DNA from: Ruminococcus sp.
Lineage (GTDB): Bacteria; Bacillota; Clostridia; Oscillospirales; Ruminococcaceae
DNA length: 64,000 bases
Assembly: GCF_016287535.1 (NCBI RefSeq)
Contig: NZ_JAEFAJ010000001.1
Coordinates: 62,001 to 126,000, forward strand
Reading direction: 5' to 3'
Shown here one piece after another: positions 41,565 through 50,625 of the stretch; positions within the stretch are counted from its first letter, which is position 1, and each line of letters begins with the position of its first letter. The notes below the pieces were generated by a model. The model searched no databases, was not told where the DNA came from, and saw only the letters and a program-made list of their open reading frames with translations. A program made the position numbers and the translations under genes.

Positions 41565-42944
41565 TTATAGTTTCATAAGAAGTATTCCTGAGCTTCCGCT
41601 GTATGAAATAAGTGCGGTACAGATAATTAGAAGCGCAACAACAATTAACGGAGATACAATGGTTACAGCTGCTTTGATTTTTCTTTTGCCTGATTTCAAC
41701 ATCAGATTCCTGAAAAGATCAGTAGAAGCATACATTGCAAGTAAGATCAGTACAATATAGGACTTGAGCAGATAGAATGTCTGAGAATCGGCAAGATTGC
41801 CATATGCGCCGATCATTGTGAGAAGGTATCGTCCCGAATACGCAGGACTGTCTCCTGACAAAAAAACAGCACACAGAACAACAACGAGAAATGTATAGAA
41901 AATACCGGTCAGTTCCATGATTTTCTTTTCTCTCAGCCTTGCTTCGATTATCAGGAATAATCCGAGTATACTGCCGCATATCATACCATTGAGTTCAAAT
42001 GTGTACCAAAATCCGAATAGCGCCCATCCGAAAACAAAAATTATTTCTCTTACTATTTTTCTGCGGCAGATACTGTACAGCGGCTTGGTTATATACCTCC
42101 TGAACCATTGTACTACCTGTGACTGCCACCGTGCCGCGAAATACTTTATTCTTGGACTGAGCAATGGATAATTGAAGCTCTGCGGCATTCTAATACCAAA
42201 ACAGTATGCACAACCAGTACCCATATCGGCTAATCCCGAAAGTGTAAAATAGAGGCAGAAAACGTAGGCTATAATGCCGAGCCATGCTGTTGCAGCGGAT
42301 AAATCTTCTGCATTTTCGGCTTGAACTGACTGGAAAAGCATATAAAGATTATCTGCGGCGATAACCTTTTTGGCAAATCCTTTTACAAAAATTGTCATCC
42401 CAATGCCGATGCCTGACAAACTTAATCTTCGCTTGTCTATGATTTTTGAAAAGGTACTGTATCTAAGAAGAGGTCCCATTATGATTTTGGGAAAGAAAAT
42501 AATAAAAAGTGCAAATCTTATAAAAGATATCTCTGCCTTGACCTTGCCTTTATATGCGTCTATAAGAGTACCTATAGCCGAAAGTGTAAAGAAAGATATC
42601 CCTATCGGATAAAAACTATAGGGTGCCTTGATAATTCTGTGCAGCCACGAAAAATATGCTGTACGGAAGGCAAACAGCGCAAGCAGGTCAAAGATTATTC
42701 CTATAGTCATAGGAATTGCAGCAAGATTCTCATTTTTACGCAATCTGTTTATCAATCTGACGCATCCGTAATTTACACAAATAAATACAGCTAAAAAAAT
42801 GAGGAAATACAGGCTTATCATGCTGCAGAAAAGCATACTCAAAAGCAGCAGTACCGGCTCACGCAGCTTTTTGGGTGTAATGTAATACAGCAGTAAGGCT
42901 GCAGGCAGAAATCCGTATATATACAGCAAACTGCTATATACCAT
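41565..42944 (-). CDS. AlgI-like MBOAT membrane protein lacking the conserved histidines
   Basis: The 459-residue, multi-helix membrane protein follows the AlgI/DltB pattern: PIGISFFTLSAIGTLIDAYK, IIMGPLLRYSTF, LSGLADMGTGCAYCFGIRMP and SFNYPLLSPRIKYFAARW. In active MBOATs the next residues are RWHxSL and later GLWHG; here they read RWQSQV (Gln274) and GFWYTF (Tyr314), so both conserved catalytic-site histidines are replaced. It overlaps the RNase M5 gene by 11 bp and precedes an equally degenerate DHHW partner. It may act as a non-enzymatic carrier or be specialised. Confidence 0.88.
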   Translation of the reverse strand: MVYSSLLYIYGFLPAALLLYYITPKKLREPVLLLLSMLFCSMISLYFLIFLAVFICVNYGCVRLINRLRKNENLAAIPMTIGIIFDLLALFAFRTAYFSWLHRIIKAPYSFYPIGISFFTLSAIGTLIDAYKGKVKAEISFIRFALFIIFFPKIIMGPLLRYSTFSKIIDKRRLSLSGIGIGMTIFVKGFAKKVIAADNLYMLFQSVQAENAEDLSAATAWLGIIAYVFCLYFTLSGLADMGTGCAYCFGIRMPQSFNYPLLSPRIKYFAARWQSQVVQWFRRYITKPLYSICRRKIVREIIFVFGWALFGFWYTFELNGMICGSILGLFLIIEARLREKKIMELTGIFYTFLVVVLCAVFLSGDSPAYSGRYLLTMIGAYGNLADSQTFYLLKSYIVLILLAMYASTDLFRNLMLKSGKRKIKAAVTIVSPLIVVALLIICTALISYSGSSGILLMKL

Positions 42945-43533
42945 TGTTTTCCTCCTTTATTATATTAGTCAAGCGCTTTAGCTCTTCACTGTCCATCATA
43001 GTACAAAGTACCTCTATCAGAGCTCCGGCTGACAACTGATGCGGAAGTTCGAGGCTCTCCTGAAGTCTTGCGCGAAGCTCACGACTGTTCGGACTTCCGC
43101 TTAATCCGAGCTCATATAAGGTAAACTTTGTTATATCAGAGGTTTTAACCTCCTCGGAGGCAGTTATTCCGGATTTGCTGAACGCCTCAAGCAATATTTT
43201 TGTTTCAATTCCTTCGACGCCGAGTTTCCCTTCGGCAGAAGGTTTGTCTTTGCGCTTTTCTTTTCCGAGAATGTCCGGAATATATACATTTGTTATCTTG
43301 CCTTCACTTACAGCGCTCTTGATATAGCCTCTTATCTTCCTCCCTGCCGCATCCGAATCAGTAAGGATTATAATTCCGGTCTTTCTGGCATAATAGCGAA
43401 TCAGTTCAAGTTTTTCAGTATCTTTGAAAATCCCGAAGCCATTAGTGATAATTATGACTGCATCAACTATTGAGGAAAGTTTTATCTTATCATACTTTCC
43501 CTCGACTATAATAGCTTCACTGATCTTTATCAT
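42934..43533 (-). CDS. rnmV: Ribonuclease M5
   Basis: The 199-residue enzyme matures 5S rRNA by cutting its precursor. The Toprim domain shows the catalytic Glu in AIIVEGKYDK and the DSD motif in ILTDSDAAGRKIRGYI, as well as the typical GVEG (KLGVEGIETK). CGGAGGAA precedes the ATG. In many Firmicutes it neighbours ksgA; here it lies between holA and an MBOAT gene. Confidence 0.95.
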   Translation of the reverse strand: MIKISEAIIVEGKYDKIKLSSIVDAVIIITNGFGIFKDTEKLELIRYYARKTGIIILTDSDAAGRKIRGYIKSAVSEGKITNVYIPDILGKEKRKDKPSAEGKLGVEGIETKILLEAFSKSGITASEEVKTSDITKFTLYELGLSGSPNSRELRARLQESLELPHQLSAGALIEVLCTMMDSEELKRLTNIIKEENNGI

Positions 43534-43544
43534 TGCTTCCTCCG

Positions 43545-44627
43545 CTAATTTTTAGTCATAAGTATTTTTGTGATTGCTTGTTCAAGTATGACTTTTTCGT
43601 CGACAACACCGGAATTAAGGATGATATTTGTATCGCGCAGTATTTTTATACATTCTCTTAACCTTTTTATGCTCATACGCGAACTGTCACGGAAAGCATT
43701 CTTTACCTTGAATTCCCAGACATATCCGAAGTCTTCCCTGACATCATTTACTTGCTTGCCGCTTTTTCTTGCGCAGGCAGCACGGTACATATCTGTAAAT
43801 GATGCAGTTATATTTGCAAGAACGGCTCCCCTGTTGTCTTTATCCTGCATCATTTCATCAAGCGCCTCAAAAGCGGAGCTCTTGTTGAATGCCGCTACTG
43901 CGTCGGCAAGCTTGAAAAATGTTGCATCGCTTTGCCTGTGGACAAGATTATCAAGCACATCTGCTGTAATTTCCTTATTACCTGAATAAGCACACAGCTT
44001 GTCTATTTCATTGCGTATCGTCAATGCATCGTACTGACACATATCTGCAAGTTTGTGTGCCGTATCAAGTGATATGAGACTTCCCCTTGCCGAAACGCCT
44101 GACGCAATATCCTTTGCAAGTTCATTTCCACTCTTGACAGGACATTCTACAAGGATTCCCGCCTTTGCGGCATAGTCAGCAAGCTTTTTGTTTTTGTCCT
44201 TTATGATACTTCTGCCGGTTTTGTAGTCAGATCTGACAGGTATCTCAAATCCAGTAACATTAAATATAACAACTGTTTGTGAAGGAAGTTCCTTTATTGT
44301 ATCAAGAAGCTTTTTATTTAGATCTTCAGCTTTCAGACCTACCATGACCTCTCTCGGCTTTTCACAGTTATAGTCATTGATAAGAATACAATTATATTCC
44401 GACATCATCGGCATCATCTGTATCATATCATACAGTTCGGAGAAATCAAGATTTTTGCCGTTTATCTTATTAAGAGCGAAATCCTCGTTATCTCCTACTG
44501 CCGCACGGATTATCTGCTTGGTCAGCTTTTCCACTTCAGGAATATTACAGCCAAAAATATAATAAAGATTGCTTAGTTCGCCCTTTGAAAGCTGGGCTTT
44601 TAAAGTCTTTGGATCTATCTGCGGCAT
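43545..44627 (-). CDS. holA: DNA polymerase III delta subunit
   Basis: The 360-residue clamp-loader subunit opens the sliding clamp. It has the expected AAA+-like fold lacking an ATP site, with N-terminal YYIFGCNIPEVEKLTKQII, the central LEDIR-like region and C-terminal helix bundle (FKLADAVAAFNKSSAFEALD; MYRAACARKSG). AAGGAG precedes the ATG at 44627, whose first base is also the last base of the comEC stop codon. comEC-holA is a common Firmicute pairing. Confidence 0.93.
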   Translation of the reverse strand: MPQIDPKTLKAQLSKGELSNLYYIFGCNIPEVEKLTKQIIRAAVGDNEDFALNKINGKNLDFSELYDMIQMMPMMSEYNCILINDYNCEKPREVMVGLKAEDLNKKLLDTIKELPSQTVVIFNVTGFEIPVRSDYKTGRSIIKDKNKKLADYAAKAGILVECPVKSGNELAKDIASGVSARGSLISLDTAHKLADMCQYDALTIRNEIDKLCAYSGNKEITADVLDNLVHRQSDATFFKLADAVAAFNKSSAFEALDEMMQDKDNRGAVLANITASFTDMYRAACARKSGKQVNDVREDFGYVWEFKVKNAFRDSSRMSIKRLRECIKILRDTNIILNSGVVDEKVILEQAITKILMTKN

Positions 44628-46678
44628 TACAGTCTCCTTATATCACAGCTGCCAGAATCTGACAGTATTATCTCAAAATTATTCTGTTCGTTCAACAAAA
44701 TCGTGTTTTTGCCTGCGCTTTCTTTGCCACTGGCAGCTTTTCCGTATTTGACGGTCAGAGAATTCGCTTCAACCGTATGACTGTTGTCTGATACGAAAGA
44801 AATATTTACAGTATCTGTTTTTACAGAAACAATGCTTTCAGACAAAGAAATATTACAGTTATTCATTAAAAGAACGGCATCTTTATCGCCTAAGCAGCTT
44901 ATATCGGCATTTGCGGCCGCAATACTGGTTTCTCCCGATACAAGCCACTTTCCTACACTTATAAAATCAAGTTCCTTAGCATAGCTTGCATATGAAGATT
45001 GTATCCTGTTTGTAAAAACTGCGGTATCAACGCTGTTTATACCGTTTTTCATAAGGTATTTCCTTACATATGATGCCGAACGATAGTGACCGCTCAGATC
45101 AATTATATTCGCGGTTCCGCCGCTGCTTATCACCAAAACTGCATTATTTCCTTTTCCGAGTACACCTATAATAGTGCTCCTGTTTCTGATTGAGCGTACA
45201 AATCCCGATGAAATAAATAAAAATATAAGTGATAACGCAACTGTACAGCAAACCAAATATCTTCTGCGGAAAACAGCAACAACCAATGCAGTTATAACTA
45301 CGCATATCAATAAACCGCCGATTAAAGCAGTACTCTCACTTGAAAAATGCGAAAAACGCAGTCTTGCAGCCTTATCAGAAAAAAGAAGAATGAAATCGTT
45401 TATGAACTTTGAAATGAAAAGCAGATCTATCAAACCGCCTGTTAATGCATAAATTAGCCCAGCTACCATAGAAACTGAGCAGAGTGGTACGATCAGACAA
45501 TTGGTAATTGGTGAAATCAGAGATGTTTCGTCAAAGAATAACAGTGAAAACGGAAACACGCTGAGTGTTGTACATAGCATAACAGCTGCATTTGACATTA
45601 ATTTATGCAATCGAGTGTCAGTCGGCATATTTTTTGTCATATATGGTGCAAAAACGCCTATTCCGAAAGTACCTGCTACAGATAGGATAAATCCGGTATC
45701 ATACACAATATACGGTTGTGCCAGGCATATCAACAATACAGCGCAGGCAAGCGAATTGAAGGTATCATTCTGCCTCAGGAAAAGATGCGCTGCATAGAGA
45801 AAATTCATCATTATAGCCGCTCTTATCGCTGATGCCGGATAATGCGCCATAGTAACAAGAAACATGAGAAGCAATTCCATCAACACAAAAGATACGAACT
45901 TATTGATATGGAATAATCTCAGAATACTCATAATTACAAAAACGGCAATTGAAACATGAAGTCCCGATACAGCAAGTACATGACCTATACCGCACCGATA
46001 AACCGCTGTTTTTATATTTGAATCCATACCGCGCTTTTCACCGAACACCATACCTGCAAGAAAATCGCCGCTGTCTTTCCCAAGATAAGTATTAAAGTCA
46101 GAAATGATCCTTTCCCTGAAGATTTCAATATTTCTACTGAACCTTCTTTCAGAAGTATGCAGGACATTTACACCTTTTGCAGAGTCAATGGAAAGAAAAA
46201 TACCGCGCGGTTTATAATATCTTTCACTGTCAAAAAGATAATCTTTGGAATGCTTGGAGAATATGCAGTTTTCTACAGTTATTCTGTCGCCTATTTCAGC
46301 TTCAACATCATTAACAAAAAGAGTTACTTTTGCATTTATATCCCCGTTAATCTTTCCTTTAAGAATATATTGGGCGTTGTTACTGCTGTAATGCTGTACT
46401 TCTTCCACATCACCGCTGAAACTTCCTTCACAGCCGTCCATTCTGACAACAGGCACATATTTTATATGAGTATAGATACTGAAAACAGAAACGGCTGCGG
46501 CAAAGCATACTGTCATCATAATATAATCCGCCGTCCTGAAGCCGTATTTCCTTCCGGCTAAAAGTGCAGCAGCTATAATCGCTGCGGTTGTTAACAGTAA
46601 AGCGGGATCTGTAAAAAATGAAGCGAAAAACAATCCCGCCATATAAGCTGCCGCAGCTCCAATCATTTTTCGCTTCAT
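44627..46678 (-). CDS. comEC: ComEC/Rec2-family DNA uptake channel protein
   Basis: The 683-residue membrane protein has N-terminal helices, a DUF4131-like beta-domain (about 75-180), the Competence domain (ERIISDFNTYLGKDSGDFLA; GHVLAVSGLHVSIAV) with about eight helices, and a C-terminal metallo-beta-lactamase-like domain (from about 520). In that last domain the HxHxDH metal motif, normally after LTH, is replaced by FTNRIQSSY, so nuclease activity is unlikely. It forms the pore for single-stranded DNA in transformation. No comEA is adjacent. Confidence 0.9.
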   Translation of the reverse strand: MKRKMIGAAAAYMAGLFFASFFTDPALLLTTAAIIAAALLAGRKYGFRTADYIMMTVCFAAAVSVFSIYTHIKYVPVVRMDGCEGSFSGDVEEVQHYSSNNAQYILKGKINGDINAKVTLFVNDVEAEIGDRITVENCIFSKHSKDYLFDSERYYKPRGIFLSIDSAKGVNVLHTSERRFSRNIEIFRERIISDFNTYLGKDSGDFLAGMVFGEKRGMDSNIKTAVYRCGIGHVLAVSGLHVSIAVFVIMSILRLFHINKFVSFVLMELLLMFLVTMAHYPASAIRAAIMMNFLYAAHLFLRQNDTFNSLACAVLLICLAQPYIVYDTGFILSVAGTFGIGVFAPYMTKNMPTDTRLHKLMSNAAVMLCTTLSVFPFSLLFFDETSLISPITNCLIVPLCSVSMVAGLIYALTGGLIDLLFISKFINDFILLFSDKAARLRFSHFSSESTALIGGLLICVVITALVVAVFRRRYLVCCTVALSLIFLFISSGFVRSIRNRSTIIGVLGKGNNAVLVISSGGTANIIDLSGHYRSASYVRKYLMKNGINSVDTAVFTNRIQSSYASYAKELDFISVGKWLVSGETSIAAANADISCLGDKDAVLLMNNCNISLSESIVSVKTDTVNISFVSDNSHTVEANSLTVKYGKAASGKESAGKNTILLNEQNNFEIILSDSGSCDIRRL

Positions 46679-46690
46679 ATTTCTTAACCC

Positions 46691-47230
46691 TTATTTAAAG
46701 AAAAGCGGTAACTTCTCAAGGAAGCAGATGTCTTTTCTGTCAGCTGCATCGCCTTCCGCAAGAACAGCAGATCTTCCCGAAACTATTCCTCCGGCTTCAG
46801 CAACAAGCTTTTCAAGTGCAAGAAGCGATTCGCCGGTACTGATAACATCATCAACTATCAGGACTTTCTTGCCCTTGAGCATATCAGCTTTTTCCTTCGA
46901 AAGATAAAGCGTCTGTTCTGCAGCAGTTGTAATAGACTTTACTTTAACAGAAATAGGATCCGTCATATAAAGCTTTACTGATTTTCTCGCAACGACATAA
47001 GGCTTTCCGCTTTCTCTTGCCATTTCAAAAGCAAGTGGAATACCCTTTGATTCAGCTGTAAGTATAACATCGAAATACGGGGATTTACTCAGAAGCTTTT
47101 CTGCAACTGCCACTGTAAGCTCAACATCCGAAAACATTACAAACGCAGCAATATCGATTTTATCATTCAGCGGACATAAAGGAAGTTCTCTTTCAAGTCC
47201 AGCAATAGTCATTTTATATGTTTCAGCCAT
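46691..47230 (-). CDS. Adenine phosphoribosyltransferase-like PRTase
   Basis: The 179-residue type I phosphoribosyltransferase has the PRPP-binding motif VLIVDDVISTGESL at about residues 123-136 and a PRT fold with ILTAESKGIPLAFEMA upstream. It transfers phosphoribose from PRPP to a purine base. Length and the ESKG segment are close to Apt, although the Clostridia set near alaS may be a regulator-like paralogue. AAGGAGGAA precedes the ATG. It lies between a HIT protein and comEC. Confidence 0.85.
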   Translation of the reverse strand: MAETYKMTIAGLERELPLCPLNDKIDIAAFVMFSDVELTVAVAEKLLSKSPYFDVILTAESKGIPLAFEMARESGKPYVVARKSVKLYMTDPISVKVKSITTAAEQTLYLSKEKADMLKGKKVLIVDDVISTGESLLALEKLVAEAGGIVSGRSAVLAEGDAADRKDICFLEKLPLFFK

Positions 47231-47242
47231 ATTGTTTCCTCC

Positions 47243-47596
47243 TTATTCCGTCTTTCCGAGCGACTCAGGTCCCCAGCCCATTTTAACGCCTGCAAGCATA
47301 TGGAAATGCAGATGCTTCACGGTCTGACCAGCATCATCTCCGCAGTTATTAATTATACGATAGCTGTCGATCCCTTCTGATTCTGCTATTTTAGCAGCTG
47401 CTTCAAAAACCTTTGCAACTGCAGAAGAATTGGTTTCAGTAATATCATTTGCACAAGAGATATGTACCTTTGGTATGATGAGATAGTGAACCGGTGCAAT
47501 AGGAGCAATATCCTTGAAAGCAAATACAAATTCATCTTCATAGACCTTTGTGCTTGGGATCTCACCGTCGATTATCTTACAGAATAAACAGTCCAT
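47243..47596 (-). CDS. HIT-family (HinT-type) nucleotide hydrolase
   Basis: The 117-residue histidine-triad protein has HLHFHML with the triad near residues 99-103 and the N-terminal CLFCKIIDGEIPSTKVYED segment of the HinT branch, which may bind zinc. HinT proteins hydrolyse adenosine phosphoramidates such as AMP-lysine. AAAGGAG precedes the ATG. It is 57 bp after alaS; no clear terminator separates them. Confidence 0.93.
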   Translation of the reverse strand: MDCLFCKIIDGEIPSTKVYEDEFVFAFKDIAPIAPVHYLIIPKVHISCANDITETNSSAVAKVFEAAAKIAESEGIDSYRIINNCGDDAGQTVKHLHFHMLAGVKMGWGPESLGKTE

Positions 47597-47653
47597 AGTA
47601 ATTCTCCTTTATTATTGATTTTATTACGGCAACCGGAAATACCGTCCGTTATG

Positions 47654-50284
47654 TTATTTTATTATACCAGAAACTACATCTGCAAATTTTGACATAGCTT
47701 CATCTATCCTGGAGATATCTCCTGCACCTGCCATAGCGCCGTCCGGCTTTCCTCCGCCCTTTCCGCCTGTTACAGCAGCAATTTCACGGACTATGCTGCC
47801 TGCATTTGCGCCTTTTGCAACTGCTTCGCCGGTACAAACGCAGTAGAAAGTGCCTTTTTCGCCGACAGTGCCTGCGAAGAGAGCAACAATGGCTTCATTC
47901 TTGTCCTTAACACTGTCACCAAGCTTCCTGAGAGCGTCAGGAGCTGAACCGTCAAGACGCGCGGAAACGATCTTTATACCTCCGATCTCCTTTGCATTAT
48001 CAAAGAGAGCGGCCGTCTTTGAATTAGCTATCTGTTGTGTAAGACTTTCAAGTTTCTTGTCTTTTTCCTTAGCCTCAGCAGCAAGAGCAGCACATTTTTC
48101 GGGCAGTTCATTTAAATTAGCAAGCTTCAGCGCCTTTGCGGAGCGAAGTATAGTATCCTTAAAGCCATTCATCAGTTCGAGTACACCTGTACCGGTAACT
48201 GCTTCGATACGTCTTACACCCGCTGCAACAGAGCTTTCAGATACTATTTTGAACAGACCTATCTGAGAAGAATTTGATATATGTGTACCGCCGCAGAACT
48301 CTACTGACTTATTTGCTGTAACAACACGTACCGTATCGCCGTACTTTTCACCAAACAGAGCCATAGCTCCAAGCTTTCTCGCTTCATCTATAGGCATCTC
48401 CTGCATTGTAACAGGGAAAGCCTCCATAATCTCAGAGTTCACTATATCCTCAACTCTTGAAATTTCTTCATCAGTCATTGCACTGAAATGGTTGAAGTCA
48501 AAACGGCAAGCTTTTTCGTTAACAAGCTGACCAGCCTGATGTACATGATCTCCAAGAACCTGTCTGAGAGCGTGCTGAAGCAGATGTGCTGTTGTATGAT
48601 TGCGCATTATAGCCATTCTGCGATTTTTTTCGATCTGCGCAAGCACCTTGGCGCCCTTTGAGATACTTCCCTGCTCTACGGTTGCAATGTGTAGGAAATG
48701 TCCCTCAGATTTTATTGTATCATCAACAGAAGCGATATTTGCACCATTTATGAGCATTCCGGTATCGCCTACCTGTCCGCCGCTTTCTGCGTAAAATGGT
48801 GTTACGTCGAGAACTATAACAACATCATCGCCCTCAACAGCTGTTTCGACCTCGGCGCCGTTCTTATAAATAGCAAGTATCTCTGCGTCAGCGGCTTCAA
48901 AGTCTGTATAGCCTGTGAATACTGTCGCAGGAGCGTCAACCTTTATGCTGTTGTCTGCCCAGGAAGAGCCAGCCTTGGCTGCATGATCCGCCTTGGCTCT
49001 TGCCCTCTGTTCTTTTGCGAGCTCTGTGAAGCGGTCACGGTCAACAGTGAATCCTTTTTCCTCACATATCTCTTCTGTAAGATCTATCGGGAAGCCATAT
49101 GTATCAGACAGCTTGAAAGCGTCATCACCTGAGAGAATCTTTCCGCCCTCAGAATCAAGCTTATCCGTAAACTGATTGAGAAGCTCTGTACCCTTGTCTA
49201 TAGTCTTTGCAAATGCTTCCTCCTCAACACCGATTATCTTCTTGATATAATCACGCTTTTCCGCAAGTTCGGGATAAGCGTTTTTATTCTCATTTATTAC
49301 TGTATCGCATACGTCGCAGAGGAAAGGCTTAGTAATGCCGAGAAGTCTGCCATGACGTGCAGCTCGTCTAAGCAGACGTCTAAGAACATAGCCGCGACCT
49401 TCGTTTGAAGGAAGGATACCGTCGCCGACCATGAAAGTTGTACTTCTTATATGATCTGTTATTACACGAAGTGAAACATCTTTCTTCGCATCTTTCTTAT
49501 ATTCAATTCCGGCAATGGAGGAAATGTGTTTCATTATATTCTGAACTGTATCGACTTCAAAAATGTTGTCAACGCCCTGCATTACACAGGCAAGTCTTTC
49601 AAGTCCCATACCTGTATCGATGTTCTTGTTCTTCATCTCGGCATAGTGACCGTTTCCGTCGCTGTCGAACTGACTGAAAACAAGGTTCCATATCTCGATA
49701 ACTCTGTCACAGTCGCTTGCCTGCTCGAAGCTTTCAAAAGGACCGTAAGCCTCACCACGGTCAAAATGTATCTCAGAGCATGGACCACAGGGACCTGATC
49801 CGTGTTCCCAGAAATTATCCTTCTTGCCAAGGCGGATTATCCTGTCATGGGGGATACCGATATGCTTTTCCCATATCTGCTCAGCTTCATCGTCGCTCTC
49901 AAAAATAGTGATCCAAAGCTTCGCAGGTGGAATGGCAAGAGTTTTTGTAAGAAACTCCCAAGCCCATTCGATAGCCTCTGTCTTGAAATAATCACCGAAT
50001 GAGAAGTTTCCGAGCATTTCAAAATATGTACCGTGACGAGCGGTTTTTCCGACACTTTCGATGTCAGGAGTTCTGATACATTTCTGGCAGGTCGTCACTC
50101 TTTTATTCGGAGGAGTAGCCTGTCCGAGAAAAAATTTCTTGAGAGGAGCCATACCGGAATTTATAAGAAGGAGGCTCTTGTCACCCTGAGGTACAAGTGA
50201 AGCACTTGCCATTCTTGTATGATTCTTACTCTCGAAGAAAGATAAATACTTTTCACGTAGATCATTAAGACCTGTCCATTGCAT
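47654..50284 (-). CDS. alaS: Alanine--tRNA ligase
   Basis: The 876-residue enzyme charges tRNA-Ala. It has the class II catalytic core (RTPDIESVGKTARHGTYFEM; GSGPCGPCSEIHFDRG), the editing domain with HTTAHLLQHAL and CGGTHISNS zinc-binding residues, and the glycine-rich C-Ala domain (GGKGGGKPDGAMAGAG). Length is normal. TAAAGGAGAT lies before the ATG. A T-box leader controls it and probably the rest of the operon behind it, down to 39085. Confidence 0.97.
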   Translation of the reverse strand: MQWTGLNDLREKYLSFFESKNHTRMASASLVPQGDKSLLLINSGMAPLKKFFLGQATPPNKRVTTCQKCIRTPDIESVGKTARHGTYFEMLGNFSFGDYFKTEAIEWAWEFLTKTLAIPPAKLWITIFESDDEAEQIWEKHIGIPHDRIIRLGKKDNFWEHGSGPCGPCSEIHFDRGEAYGPFESFEQASDCDRVIEIWNLVFSQFDSDGNGHYAEMKNKNIDTGMGLERLACVMQGVDNIFEVDTVQNIMKHISSIAGIEYKKDAKKDVSLRVITDHIRSTTFMVGDGILPSNEGRGYVLRRLLRRAARHGRLLGITKPFLCDVCDTVINENKNAYPELAEKRDYIKKIIGVEEEAFAKTIDKGTELLNQFTDKLDSEGGKILSGDDAFKLSDTYGFPIDLTEEICEEKGFTVDRDRFTELAKEQRARAKADHAAKAGSSWADNSIKVDAPATVFTGYTDFEAADAEILAIYKNGAEVETAVEGDDVVIVLDVTPFYAESGGQVGDTGMLINGANIASVDDTIKSEGHFLHIATVEQGSISKGAKVLAQIEKNRRMAIMRNHTTAHLLQHALRQVLGDHVHQAGQLVNEKACRFDFNHFSAMTDEEISRVEDIVNSEIMEAFPVTMQEMPIDEARKLGAMALFGEKYGDTVRVVTANKSVEFCGGTHISNSSQIGLFKIVSESSVAAGVRRIEAVTGTGVLELMNGFKDTILRSAKALKLANLNELPEKCAALAAEAKEKDKKLESLTQQIANSKTAALFDNAKEIGGIKIVSARLDGSAPDALRKLGDSVKDKNEAIVALFAGTVGEKGTFYCVCTGEAVAKGANAGSIVREIAAVTGGKGGGKPDGAMAGAGDISRIDEAMSKFADVVSGIIK

Positions 50285-50325
50285 AAATATATCTCCTTTA
50301 ATAAAAATATAAAACTTAGCAATAC

Positions 50326-50520
50326 AAAAAAAGCCCCGCCGCCAAATGGGACGAAGGCTCTCGTGGTACCACCCAAATTTGAGGAAATTACTATATTTCC
50401 TCCTCTTGCTTCCTTAACGCAGAAATACGCTCCGGTTTCCCGAAGAGGCTCAGGGGTAGCACCTGTATATCATGCAAAAGCTCACACCATCCGCTTTTTC
50501 TCTGTATCATGACATTTACA
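50326..50520 (-). ncRNA. T-box leader of alaS (specifier GCT, Ala)
   Basis: The minus-strand leader contains the T-box GGGTGGTACCACG (50362-50374), which pairs with the uncharged tRNA acceptor end. It runs directly into a G+C-rich hairpin and seven T (50326-50361). Upstream, GCTACCCCTGAG places the alanine specifier codon GCT at 50458-50460, preceded by the AG-rich stem-I sequence. It reads through when tRNA-Ala is uncharged. Outer limits are estimated. Confidence 0.93.
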
Positions 50521-50548
50521 GTCATTCCCGTCAATGCTATACATTAGT

Positions 50549-50577
50549 ATTATACCTCTGTTTTATGCAATTGTCAA
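50549..50577 (-). promoter_or_regulatory. Promoter of alaS T-box operon
   Basis: Perfect consensus on the minus strand: -35 TTGACA (50572-50577), 17-bp spacer, -10 TATAAT (50549-50554). Confidence 0.85.
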
Positions 50578-50625
50578 TGCTTTATACAGATTTTTCATAT
50601 TATTTTGATTTTTATATTTGAAAAT

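Noticed and set aside
47850-48266. Long plus-strand ORF inside alaS
   Set aside because: Antisense shadow of alaS, with no ribosome-binding site or family resemblance.
50161-50376. Short ORF overlapping the alaS start and T-box
   Set aside because: It is formed by T-box terminator sequence and the first codons of alaS in another frame.
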